From positions 1 through 7,420 of the forward strand of contig JAIRSQ010000049.1 of NCBI GenBank assembly GCA_031255395.1: DNA of 7,420 nucleotides. Reading direction: 5' to 3'. Both the position numbers and the translations under genes were made by a program. Every line of letters begins with the position of its first letter. Positions within the stretch are counted from its first letter, which is position 1. Of this stretch, positions 1-6,046 are shown piece after piece. A model generated the notes under the pieces. The model was given only the letters and a program-made list of their open reading frames with translations. It was not told where the DNA came from and ran no database searches. Origin of the DNA: Spirochaetaceae bacterium (GTDB lineage Bacteria > Spirochaetota > Spirochaetia > Treponematales > Breznakiellaceae).

Positions 1-498
1 TGTCGAGAAGGGAATACAGGCAAATCCAGCCCTAAGCGACATCGGCGGCGGTGAGGGTGAGGATATTCTGGCCTGAGGTGGCCTGCCCGCAATGATGGAA
101 GGCATAGATTTTTTTGCCCTTCCGGTTGGGGGCTTTGGTTTGGCGGGTTTGAGTTTGACCGCCTTGCTTTTGACGAATAGGAGCGCTTGTGTCTGCGCCG
201 GTTTGCTGGGAAGGCGCAGAGCTTACTTTCGGTTTTTGTACCCGGTAATGCTGATGAATTCGTCCGGGATAGCTGATTTTTCTTTCCGCCCGGCTTTCCG
301 GTAGCGGGAACGGACCTGCCTAGTAACGGCTTTTTTTCCTGCGTAGTTAACCCCATTTTGATCTACGATAGATGTAGCTACCGGATAATCTGTCTTAATT
401 CGGGTTGCTTTTTCAAAATGAGGCAACGCGGCGCGGGATAATGATATATACGCTTGAATATAGGCAGTATCACGTTGCGGCACACGGACGGTAAACAA
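1..498 (-). pseudogene. Decayed transposase/integrase-type fragment (left end cut by window)
   Basis: The reading frame from a TTG near 498 to a TAA at 223-225 encodes 91 residues. Residues about 50-91 resemble the N-terminal helix-turn-helix of a DDE-type transposase family common in Treponema and clostridia: VRSRYRKAGRKEKSA, then DEF.SITGYKNRK. Intact relatives continue with YALRLL. Here the tyrosine position is a stop (TAA where TAC is expected), yet the frame then continues sensibly as ALRLPSKP, a basic stretch and TGRAKK. At the run of seven A's (minus strand, about 112-118) the expected KKIY appears only after a one-base shift. I therefore read this as a gene inactivated by a nonsense change and a probable frameshift, with the catalytic domain missing or beyond the edge. 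Residues 1-49 are not recognised and may be unrelated flanking sequence. No ribosome binding site supports the TTG. The family call is from recalled motifs, not a search. Confidence 0.55.
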
Positions 499-946
499 TT
501 ACATGACTTACTGCTGGCGTCGATACGTCATGTGCGAGGAATGTGAACGCTCGAATGGATTGACACGGACAATCCGAAAGTCTGCCTTCTGAAAGACTGC
601 ACGCGGATCATGGATTCGGGAAGGCAGTCTCTCGCTGTCGGGCGTGGCGGAGAGAGGTATAACGGGCGGGAAACTGCAACGTCATTCCGAGGTAACGCTC
701 ATCAAAACGATAGAGTACCTGCAGGTAACGGAAGCCGCCCTAAAGACGTTTCTGGGGGATTTCTACGAATGATGGACGACGAGGGTGCCGGCATAGGCGA
801 CCGTAGTGGCAACAACGGTTTCTTCTATGGCGGCGGTTTCAGAGACCGCATCGGTACCGGTGACGACGGCGGCGCGGCGGAGTAGCGCTCTTTAATCTGA
901 ATCGTCCTTTATCCTAACGTCTTGTTTGGTGTAGACTTGTAGGCGG
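499..946. other. 448-base stretch without a convincing gene; broken frames and inverted repeats
   Basis: No frame here has a good start with a ribosome binding site. The longest plus frame (610-885) is glycine- and aspartate-rich and looks unnatural. A different plus frame ending at the TGA near 774 gives a more protein-like stretch (TLIKTIEYLQVTEAALKTFL), but it is interrupted by a stop near 588-590. The minus strand at about 773-885 gives another protein-like patch (TDAVSETAAIEETVVATTVA) closed by a stop. Inverted repeats are present: ACATGAC at 501-507 with GTCATGT at 527-533; GGATTG at 557-562 with CAATCC at 570-575; CTGCCTTC at 582-589 with GAAGGCAG at 620-627. Together with the adjacent transposase fragment this suggests eroded insertion debris. 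A promoter for the downstream operon must lie in its right part, but I could not assign clear -35 and -10 boxes. Confidence 0.5.
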
Positions 947-1825
947 ATGATTTCTTACAAAAACGTAACGAAAAAGTACGGGACGCTGATAGCTGTATCG
1001 GATTTTACGCTGGAGATAGAGAGAGGCGGGTTTTTCGGACTGCTGGGACCGAATGGGGCGGGCAAGACGACGCTGTTACGCATGGCCACGACGCTGGCTG
1101 CGCCCGATTCCGGCGTTATCAGCATAGACGGCGAGCCTGTCGGCAGGAATTCGACAGTGGCTAAACGGCGGCTTGGGGTTGTGCCCCAGTATTCCAACCT
1201 TGAAGGCGAACTGTCCGCGTTGCAAAACCTTGAATACCACGGACGGCTGTACGCCATCCCCTCCGCCTCCATGCGCGCCCGAGCTGCCGAACTTTTGGAA
1301 TTTGCCGGTCTTGCGGACAGAAAAAACGACAAAGCCAAGACTTTTTCGGGCGGCATGCAGCGCAAACTGATGATAGTAAAGGCTCTGATGCACGAACCGG
1401 ATATTCTGTTGTTGGACGAAACGACTGTCGGTCTTGACGCCGCGTGGCGCAGGCGGATATGGGATTTGCTGCGGGAACTGCACGGGCAGGGACTCACGAT
1501 ACTGCTCACGACGCACTATCTTGAAGAGGCGCAGGCTCTCTGTTCGCTGGTCGGCGTGATAGACAGGGGAAGGCTGAAACTGACGGGGTCGCCCCGGTCG
1601 CTCATCAGCGGGGCGGGCGAGTTTGTCATCGAATATTATGACGGTATCAGGACAGCGCAGCGTTTCTTCAACAGCCGCAGCGAAGCGTTGGCGGAGGCCG
1701 CGAAGCTGGGCCGCGAATTCAAGGTGCGCGAAGCGAGTCTTGAGGACGTTTTCATCAAACTGACCCAAAAACATACTGACAATCTGGAGCGGTCGGACGG
1801 ATTGAGCGTAAAGGCTGGGGCGTAG
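947..1825 (+). CDS. ABC-2 type exporter, ATP-binding subunit (DRA/NodI/CcmA-like)
   Basis: A 292-residue ATPase that would power export by the permease encoded next to it, at the cytoplasmic face of the inner membrane. All ABC motifs are visible in order: Walker A GPNGAGKT at residues 34-41, Q-loop Gln81, signature FSGGMQ at 133-138, Walker B LLLDE ending at Glu158, D-loop VGLD at 161-164 and switch His190. The C-terminal REASLEDVFIKLT (261-273) is typical of ATPases paired with ABC-2 permeases (drug, polysaccharide, lipid or haem-type export), and length is normal for that group. Two motif positions deviate: DETT replaces the usual DEPT after Walker B, and the signature begins with Phe instead of Leu. 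The ATG is forced by an upstream in-frame stop at 932-934. The only Shine-Dalgarno-like bases (AGG at 941-943) sit just 3 nt away, so initiation may be weak. The substrate cannot be inferred. Confidence 0.93.
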   Translation: MISYKNVTKKYGTLIAVSDFTLEIERGGFFGLLGPNGAGKTTLLRMATTLAAPDSGVISIDGEPVGRNSTVAKRRLGVVPQYSNLEGELSALQNLEYHGRLYAIPSASMRARAAELLEFAGLADRKNDKAKTFSGGMQRKLMIVKALMHEPDILLLDETTVGLDAAWRRRIWDLLRELHGQGLTILLTTHYLEEAQALCSLVGVIDRGRLKLTGSPRSLISGAGEFVIEYYDGIRTAQRFFNSRSEALAEAAKLGREFKVREASLEDVFIKLTQKHTDNLERSDGLSVKAGA

Positions 1826-1826
1826 C

Positions 1827-2552
1827 ATGGAGCAATTTACCGCTATCCTCTGGAAAGAGTGGGCGCTCTTTAGGCGCAGGTTTGCCGACATAACTTTGAG
1901 CGCGCTTACGGGTCCGCTACTGTATCTAGTGGCTTTCGGCTGGGGGCTGGGCGGCGCGTTTCAGGCTGACGGGATACCGTACACTTCGTTCGTCATGCCG
2001 GGCATAATCGCGATGAACGGCATGACGCAGGGCTTCACCGTGATCGCCAACGACATCAATATGTCCCGCGTCTATCAAAAAACCTTCGAAGCGGTTATGA
2101 TAAGCCCAGTCAGCATGCCGGTCTTTACGCTTGCCCGCATCACCGCCAACGTATTGCGCTGCCTGTACAACGCCGCTCTCATCATCGCGGCGTCGTTCCT
2201 GTTCAGCGCGAACCTGCGTCTTGACTGGTACTTTTTGCTGTTGCTCGCGCTAAACTGTGCCGTCTTTTCCGCCATCGGCTTCATCGCCGGCCTGCTCGTA
2301 GATTCTCACGCGGACATGGCCAAAGTGTCAAACTTTATCATAACCCCGATGTCGTTCCTCTGCGGCACGTTCTTCCCGTTGGAACGCTTTCCGCCGCTCC
2401 TCCAGAAAATCATCGGCTTTCTGCCGCTCTCGCAGGCGGTAACGGGCATGCGCGCCGGAGCGAAGGCCGGGCCCGTGCCACTGCTCGCGCTGCTGGCATG
2501 GCTCGCATTGCTCCTGCCTGCCGCGATAACCCTCTGCAAGCGTTCCGAATAG
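1827..2552 (+). CDS. ABC-2 type exporter, membrane permease subunit
   Basis: A 241-residue integral membrane protein, the partner of the ATPase that ends 1 nt upstream, so the two are almost surely co-transcribed and translationally coupled. A GGGG at 1817-1820, 6 nt before the ATG, may serve as ribosome binding site. Six hydrophobic segments are visible at roughly residues 24-42, 53-73, 108-127, 134-156, 164-181 and 216-236, the normal number for ABC-2 permeases. Between segments 2 and 3 the stretch with FEAVMISPVSMPVF is the conserved cytoplasmic coupling region. After segment 5, FFPLERFPPLLQKI followed by LPLSQAVTGMRA is the characteristic C-terminal motif of the NodJ/DrrB-like family. Length is slightly short but complete. 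Substrate unknown: drug, lipid or polysaccharide export are all compatible. It converges with the minus-strand gene ending at 2579; the 26-nt gap shows no obvious terminator hairpin. Confidence 0.92.
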   Translation: MEQFTAILWKEWALFRRRFADITLSALTGPLLYLVAFGWGLGGAFQADGIPYTSFVMPGIIAMNGMTQGFTVIANDINMSRVYQKTFEAVMISPVSMPVFTLARITANVLRCLYNAALIIAASFLFSANLRLDWYFLLLLALNCAVFSAIGFIAGLLVDSHADMAKVSNFIITPMSFLCGTFFPLERFPPLLQKIIGFLPLSQAVTGMRAGAKAGPVPLLALLAWLALLLPAAITLCKRSE

Positions 2553-2578
2553 CCCGCTAGAGACAGGACTTGTACGTG

Positions 2579-3133
2579 TTAAAACTCTTCCAGCAATTCT
2601 TGCCGCTGCATAACGGCGGACGACTCGCCCGCGCGCGATTCGGAAACTATGCCGTCAAAGACATTTTTGTCGATATATTTGACAGTCAACGGACGTTCGA
2701 TAAAAACGCGTGTAGCGGTGTCCTCCCATTCCGACTGGCGCGGGTTCAGCGCGAGCGGGCCGCCGTATTTGGCGGAAAACGCGGTAAATACCGAATAGTG
2801 GTCTATTTTTTCGGTATTCATATCGAAGGCCATAACGAATACCGCGCCGTCTTTGAGTTGAAAAAACGCCCGCTTTATCATGCCCCGTCCCGCGCTATCC
2901 ACAAGATTCTGGTTTGAATCTGGAAGAAACGATACGTCGCGGTCGCCCCGAAAAACAAACTCATTGTCAGCCGCAAGCGTCGCTTTCAGTTCGTCAAGCC
3001 CCATTCCAAGGTTAAAACCGCGAAACGAACGGGGCAATGCCGCCATGCCGGGCGCCAATGCGTCTTCCTGCGCTACAACGGAGCGCGCTAAAAAAAGAAG
3101 CGCCGCAAAGAAAGCGAATTGTCTAACGGGCAT
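2579..3133 (-). CDS. Small exported protein of unknown function, spirochaete type
   Basis: A 184-residue protein with a clear Sec signal peptide: short basic start MPVRQ, hydrophobic core at about residues 6-16, and a probable cut after Ala21 (VVA|QED). No lipobox cysteine, so it should be a soluble periplasmic or envelope-associated protein of about 160 residues. The mature part carries FRGFNLGMGLDEL (37-49), FRGDRDVSFLP (61-71), IKRAFFQL (86-93) and TEKIDHYSVFTAF (107-119), a pattern I recall from conserved hypothetical proteins of Treponema and relatives. The LGM.LDELKATL piece also resembles the start of BamE/SmpA-like modules, but this is weak. Its ATG follows the upstream gene's stop directly (TAAATG). 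The nearest ribosome binding site (AAGGA) lies about 13 nt before the ATG, so translation probably depends on coupling to the cyclic-nucleotide-binding gene. Function cannot be assigned. Confidence 0.8.
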   Translation of the reverse strand: MPVRQFAFFAALLFLARSVVAQEDALAPGMAALPRSFRGFNLGMGLDELKATLAADNEFVFRGDRDVSFLPDSNQNLVDSAGRGMIKRAFFQLKDGAVFVMAFDMNTEKIDHYSVFTAFSAKYGGPLALNPRQSEWEDTATRVFIERPLTVKYIDKNVFDGIVSESRAGESSAVMQRQELLEEF

Positions 3134-4066
3134 TTAACGGTATTCGTCCTTGTTAATTTTATCATACATATCGAGTATACGTTCCGACAGCATCATGCAA
3201 ATTTTTTCTGTTAGACGCATGCCGTCTTTAAGTATCGGCAGATACGCTGTTTGAGCTATAGCCATAAGTTCGCAGTCCGTACGGGCTACAGCGGTTGCAG
3301 GGCGCGGCACCGTGTCAACAAGCCCCATTTCGCCAACGATGTCGCCTGGCTTAAGCACGTCAAGAACCGTTTCTTTGTTGTCGGCGATTCTGGTCATCTT
3401 AACTGTCCCCTTGCGAATCACATACAGCCCGTTACCGGGCTCGTGCTCAAAGAAAATGACGGAATCTATCGGATACACGCGTGAAATATCCTTGTCATCA
3501 TAGTCAAATTCTATCCCGGTAGCGTAAGACGCGTATTTATCGACATATTTCTTCGCGCTTTCGACATTTTCGCCTTCGGGACAGTATTTGAGGTACTGTC
3601 GGAACGCACAGTAAGCGCTGCGGAATAGGTTGCGTTTCAGGTAGTATTTCCCGAAACCGTAAAGTCGCGCCAAAGGGGACACGGATGCCGGCGTTTCGTA
3701 CCGCAAAAAATGTTCGTCCAGATAGCGAAGATGAAGCGAAAGCTGCCGCACTATCCGCGTGCTGAGCGGCGGGTGCTGTTCGATAAAGGCGGGGAACTGT
3801 TTCTTGGTAATCACCATCAGCGTAACTTCCGTTTCGGCGACGGCGGTAATATGCCCGCGCTCCCGCGCCAACGTCGATTCGACTGAAAACATATCGCCAT
3901 TGCTCAGAACGCGCCTGCCGTTCGGCACATACATATCTGACCGACTCGAGAGCCGCACCGTTCCGCTGCTAATAGCGTAAAAACATTCATCCGGCCCGTC
4001 ACCCGTTTCTATTATTACCGCTCCTCGCGGAAAATTCATAATTAGAAAATCTTGCTCCGTGCGCAT
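3134..4066 (-). CDS. Double cyclic-nucleotide-binding-domain protein without DNA-binding domain
   Basis: A 310-residue cytosolic protein with two Crp-like beta-barrel domains and no helix-turn-helix, so a nucleotide sensor or adaptor rather than a transcription factor. The N-terminal domain (about 7-120) keeps the fold signature (PRGAVIIETGDGPDECFYAI, ISSGTVRL) but has lost the binding cassette: the GE and PR residues are absent near 60-75. A middle helical segment (about 131-178, LARLYGFGKYYLKRN, FRSAYCAFRQYLKYCP) looks like a TPR-like hairpin. The C-terminal domain (about 195-300) has a near-complete phosphate-binding cassette, VGEMGLVDTVPRPATAVA (244-261), so it probably binds cAMP, c-di-AMP or a related ligand. 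I chose the ATG at 4064-4066 because AGGAG (4071-4075) lies 4 nt upstream; an ATG at 4082-4084 would add six residues. The tRNA lies about 60 nt upstream on the same strand and the exported protein follows with no gap. Confidence 0.87.
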   Translation of the reverse strand: MRTEQDFLIMNFPRGAVIIETGDGPDECFYAISSGTVRLSSRSDMYVPNGRRVLSNGDMFSVESTLARERGHITAVAETEVTLMVITKKQFPAFIEQHPPLSTRIVRQLSLHLRYLDEHFLRYETPASVSPLARLYGFGKYYLKRNLFRSAYCAFRQYLKYCPEGENVESAKKYVDKYASYATGIEFDYDDKDISRVYPIDSVIFFEHEPGNGLYVIRKGTVKMTRIADNKETVLDVLKPGDIVGEMGLVDTVPRPATAVARTDCELMAIAQTAYLPILKDGMRLTEKICMMLSERILDMYDKINKDEYR

Positions 4067-4090
4067 GATACTCCTGATGAACATTGACCG

Positions 4091-4108
4091 TCCCCGCAGG
4101 CCAGGGGA
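4091..4108 (-). other. Short hairpin between tRNA-Arg and the sensor gene
   Basis: TCCCC (4091-4095) pairs with GGGGA (4104-4108) around an 8-nt loop, just after the tRNA and before the sensor start. On the minus strand it is followed by CGGTCA, not by a T-run, so it does not look like an intrinsic terminator. It could mark RNA processing in a tRNA-mRNA transcript. With only 5 base pairs it may be chance. Confidence 0.3.
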
Positions 4109-4124
4109 AAGAAACGCTGATTAC

Positions 4125-4197
4125 TGATCCAGGGCCGAATCGGACGGCCGACCTGCCGCTTAGGAGGCGGCCGCTCTATCCACTGAGCTACTGGACC
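4125..4197 (-). tRNA. tRNA-Arg (anticodon CCT, reads AGG)
   Basis: A complete 73-nt cloverleaf can be drawn on the minus strand. The acceptor stem GGTCCAG pairs with CTGGATC (one G-U), the D-stem is GCTC/GAGC with loop AGTGGATA, and the anticodon stem GCCGC/GCGGC closes loop CTCCTAA. Then come the variable loop AGGTC, T-stem GGCCG/CGGCC and discriminator A73. Anticodon CCT, with A20 in the D-loop and C35, agrees with arginine identity. CCA is not encoded (the next bases are GTA), so it must be added enzymatically. The T-loop reads TCCGATT instead of the usual TTCRANY: position 55, normally T (pseudouridine), is C. All stems are otherwise sound, so I treat it as a probably functional gene with an unusual base. 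A promoter lies just upstream and the sensor gene follows on the same strand. Confidence 0.92.
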
Positions 4198-4207
4198 CGC
4201 TCACTCA

Positions 4208-4237
4208 AATATATTATTTTAAAGTCCTGTTCGTCAA
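4208..4237 (-). promoter_or_regulatory. Probable sigma-70 promoter for tRNA-Arg
   Basis: On the minus strand TTGACG (4232-4237) is a five-of-six match to the -35 box, followed after 18 nt by TATATT (4208-4213), or after 15 nt by TAATAT (4211-4216). The -10 box lies about 10 nt before the mature 5' end of the tRNA, so transcription would start almost at the tRNA. It probably also drives the downstream sensor and exported-protein genes. Confidence 0.55.
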
Positions 4238-4554
4238 TCTTGATACCTTCTTCCCCAAAGCGATACCGCGTTCATCTCGCGTCGTCCGTGAAAAATACTT
4301 CCGCGCAAGGGATTGTACAGGGCTGCAAAGCGAAATTGCCTGTCTGCCATGCGTGAAAGCAAAATGTTGACACTGCCGGCGGCAACTTGCCGGCGGTAAT
4401 TTGCCGATAGCACCGAAGCAATCCAGACAAGACTGTCCCGGCGTTGGATTGCTTTGCCCGCGGGCTCGAAATTACGACCGTCTAGGGGCCTGACCCCAAG
4501 GACGACTCGACGGCCTTCAATCGGCAGCGCAATTACTCTCTGTTTATTGCTCAT
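4234..4554 (-). CDS. Doubtful 106-residue ORF upstream of tRNA-Arg
   Basis: This frame starts at an ATG (4552-4554) preceded by a purine-rich GAGGGGG with about 5 nt spacing, which is a respectable ribosome binding site, and it diverges from metY. Against it, the product is not recognised and has no visible domain, signal peptide or membrane segment. It is arginine-rich in the manner of random frames. The DNA is dominated by palindromes and a 14-bp tandem repeat whose length would shift the frame. Its 3' end overlaps the -35 box of the tRNA promoter. The first 24 residues (MSNKQRVIALPIEGRRVVLG and on) look more protein-like than the rest, so it could be the stub of an older gene invaded by a repeat element. 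I would not rely on it as a gene. Confidence 0.2.
   Translation of the reverse strand: MSNKQRVIALPIEGRRVVLGVRPLDGRNFEPAGKAIQRRDSLVWIASVLSANYRRQVAAGSVNILLSRMADRQFRFAALYNPLRGSIFHGRREMNAVSLWGRRYQD
4374..4406 (+). repeat. 14-bp tandem repeat (2 units plus a partial third)
   Basis: TGCCGGCGGCAACT (4374-4387) is followed directly by TGCCGGCGGTAATT (4388-4401), then TGCCG. The two full units differ at two positions. Each contains the self-complementary hexamer GCCGGC, so the array can also fold on itself. Confidence 0.6.
4414..4513. repeat. Palindrome-rich dispersed-repeat-like element
   Basis: AAGCAATCCA (4416-4425) pairs perfectly with TGGATTGCTT (4445-4454); inside the loop GACA (4426-4429) can pair with TGTC (4434-4437). 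To the right lie the palindrome CCCGCGGG (4457-4464) and a nested hairpin: CCGTC (4478-4482) with GACGG (4509-4513) enclosing GGGG (4485-4488) and CCCC (4494-4497). The arm GAAGCAATCCAG/TGGATTGCTTC is a sequence I recall as the core of small dispersed palindromic repeats in several bacterial genomes, which suggests a REP/MITE-like element. Only one copy is in this window, so its repetitiveness is inferred. A structured non-coding RNA is the alternative. Confidence 0.45.
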
Positions 4555-4566
4555 TATTTCCCCCTC

Positions 4567-4594
4567 TTGACAAAAGTTTTCACAGTTATATAGT
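4567..4594 (+). promoter_or_regulatory. Strong sigma-70 promoter for metY
   Basis: A perfect -35 box TTGACA (4567-4572) is followed after 16 nt by TATAGT (4589-4594); the surrounding TATATAGTATATAA offers alternative -10 registers. Transcription should start near 4601-4603, giving a leader of about 105 nt before the metY ATG. The AT-rich core reads nearly the same on both strands, so weak divergent initiation toward the tRNA side is possible. Confidence 0.75.
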
Positions 4595-4641
4595 ATATAA
4601 ATCCCATGTATTTGATAAGATTAGTCTGTCGAATACAACGT

Positions 4642-4687
4642 GACTGTTCGCAGTCCCGGCTAAAAACTAAGCCGGGCAGAATTTTTT
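4642..4687 (+). promoter_or_regulatory. Structured metY leader: two abutting hairpins followed by a T-run (possible attenuator)
   Basis: The first hairpin is GACTG-TTCG-CAGTC (4642-4655). The second is CCCGGC (4655-4660), a 10-nt loop TAAAAACTAA, and GCCGGG (4671-4676). The stems share base 4655, so they cannot both form completely, or would stack end to end. Six T's follow at 4682-4687 after a 5-nt gap, so the second hairpin resembles an intrinsic terminator within the leader. The ribosome binding site AAGGAG lies at 4695-4700. This fits attenuation or ligand control of a methionine gene. I could not match it to the SAM-I (S-box), SAM-II, SAH, T-box or preQ1 consensus. Confidence 0.45.
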
Positions 4688-4706
4688 GGGCTTTAAGGAG
4701 ATTAAT

Positions 4707-5990
4707 ATGGCAAATTTCAAATTTGAAACCCTGCAAGTGCACGCGGGGCAGGAAAACCCGGATCCCGCGACTGACGCGCGGGCGGTTCCTATCTATCAGA
4801 CGACGTCCTACGTCTTTCCCTCGGCAAAGTCTGGGGCAGGACGTTTCGCGCTTACGGAGGCCGGCAACATATACACCCGCATCATGAACCCCACATGGGA
4901 CGTTTTTGAGCGGCGTGTCGCGGCTTTGGAAGGAGGCGCGGCGGCTCTGGCCACGGCATCGGGAGCGGCGGCGACCGTTTACGCTATCCAGAACATCACC
5001 CGCTCAGGTGACCACATAGTTTCGGACAATCAGATCTATGGCGGCACCTATAATCTGTTCGCCAACACGTTCAAGGATCTCGGCGTCGAGACCTCCTTCG
5101 TTGACGGCCATGACCCCAAAAACTTCCTCAACGCGATTAAGCCCAACACCAAGGCGATTTTTTTCGAGACCATCGGTAACCCTAACGCCAGTATAGTTGA
5201 CATCGAAGCTGTCGCGGCGATCGCGCACAAACGCGGCATCCCTGTCATCGTGGATAATACATTTGCAACGCCCTATCTGTTGCGTCCAATCGAATACGGC
5301 GCCGACATCGTTGTTCACAGCGCGACCAAGTTCATGGGCGGACACGGCACGTCAATCGGCGGCGTCATAGTTGACGGCGGCAAGTTCGACTGGGCACAAA
5401 ACGACAAGTTCCCCGGCCTATCAAAGCCCAACCCCAGCTATCACGACCTTGTTTTTACCGACGCGGCGGGCAGTCTTGCCTACATCATCAAGGCCCGCAC
5501 AACGCTGCTCCGCGACACCGGCGCCGCGATGTCGCCGTTCAATGCGTTCCTGTTCCTGCAAGGGCTGGAAACGCTTTCGTTGCGTGTCGAGCGGCACGTT
5601 GAAAATGCCCTCAAAGCGGTAAATTTCTTGAAAGGCCACCCGCAGGTCGAGAAGGTGAACCATCCGTTGCTCCCGGACCACCGCGATCACGGTTTCTTTA
5701 ACCGCTACTTCCCGAAAGGCGGCGCGTCAATATTTACGTTTGAATTAAAAGGCGGCGCGGAAAAAGCCAAAACCTTTACCGAAAAATTGAAACTGTTCTC
5801 GCTTCTCGCAAACGTAGCGGACGTAAAATCGCTCGTTATACATCCGGCCTCGACCACGCACTCGCAGATGAGCGAGAGCGAACTGCTCGAATCAGGCATA
5901 AAACCGAATACGATACGCCTTTCCATCGGAACCGAGCATATTGACGACATCCTAGACGACTTGAAACAGGGGTTTGAAGCCGTAAAATAG
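4707..5990 (+). CDS. metY: O-acetylhomoserine sulfhydrylase (O-acetylhomoserine aminocarboxypropyltransferase)
   Basis: A 427-residue cytosolic PLP enzyme that makes homocysteine from O-acetyl-homoserine and sulfide, the direct sulfhydrylation route to methionine. It belongs to the Cys/Met-metabolism family (MetB/MetC/MetY), fold type I. The opening FETLQVHAGQ and the length, longer than the roughly 380-400 residues of MetB and MetC, point to MetY. Visible active-site features: Tyr56 and Arg58 in YTRIMNPT (phosphate contacts to the neighbouring subunit), Tyr111 in QIYGGTYNLF (ring stacking), Asp183 in VDNTFATPYL (PLP nitrogen), Lys208 in HSATKFMGGHG (Schiff base), and the C-terminal substrate-binding HPASTTHSQMS and IRLSIGTEHIDDI. 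The ATG at 4707 has a perfect AAGGAG 6 nt upstream; an in-frame TTG at 4686 has none. It is a single-gene unit with its own promoter and structured leader, which suggests control by methionine or sulfur supply. Cystathionine-type activity is less likely. Confidence 0.95.
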   Translation: MANFKFETLQVHAGQENPDPATDARAVPIYQTTSYVFPSAKSGAGRFALTEAGNIYTRIMNPTWDVFERRVAALEGGAAALATASGAAATVYAIQNITRSGDHIVSDNQIYGGTYNLFANTFKDLGVETSFVDGHDPKNFLNAIKPNTKAIFFETIGNPNASIVDIEAVAAIAHKRGIPVIVDNTFATPYLLRPIEYGADIVVHSATKFMGGHGTSIGGVIVDGGKFDWAQNDKFPGLSKPNPSYHDLVFTDAAGSLAYIIKARTTLLRDTGAAMSPFNAFLFLQGLETLSLRVERHVENALKAVNFLKGHPQVEKVNHPLLPDHRDHGFFNRYFPKGGASIFTFELKGGAEKAKTFTEKLKLFSLLANVADVKSLVIHPASTTHSQMSESELLESGIKPNTIRLSIGTEHIDDILDDLKQGFEAVK

Positions 5991-6015
5991 CAACGCGATG
6001 CCAGAGCGGGCCTCA

Positions 6016-6041
6016 CTGCCGCAAACGCGGGTTTGCGGCAG
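6016..6041. terminator. Strong hairpin between convergent metY and the DUF2325 gene
   Basis: CTGCCGCAAAC (6016-6026) pairs perfectly with GTTTGCGGCAG (6031-6041) around the 4-nt loop GCGG. It lies 25 nt after the metY stop and 5 nt after the stop of the minus-strand gene, the position of a shared bidirectional terminator. Neither side has a T-run, so it may act as a 3' end-stabilising structure or require another factor. Confidence 0.6.
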
Positions 6042-6046
6042 GGCTG

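Noticed and set aside
610..885. 91-residue plus-strand frame in the left gap
   Set aside because: It has no ribosome binding site and a low-complexity Gly/Asp-rich product; other frames over the same bases look equally or more protein-like, suggesting decay rather than a gene.
955..1891. Long open frames on the minus strand across the ABC ATPase gene
   Set aside because: They are antisense shadows of a gene with all ABC motifs, show no recognisable domain and have no ribosome binding site.
4374..4406. CRISPR-like direct repeats
   Set aside because: The units are 14 bp, contiguous and without spacers, so this is a plain tandem repeat.
4601..4706. Known SAM, SAH, T-box or preQ1 riboswitch in the metY leader
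   Set aside because: None of the conserved cores I know could be located; the ACTAAG in the loop recalls preQ1-I only superficially.
4686..4706. TTG at 4686 as the metY start
   Set aside because: The ATG at 4707 has a perfect AAGGAG at 6 nt and matches the family N-terminus; the TTG would place the ribosome binding site inside the coding region.
5004..5690. Minus-strand open frames inside metY
   Set aside because: They are antisense shadows of a complete PLP enzyme, with no independent start signals.
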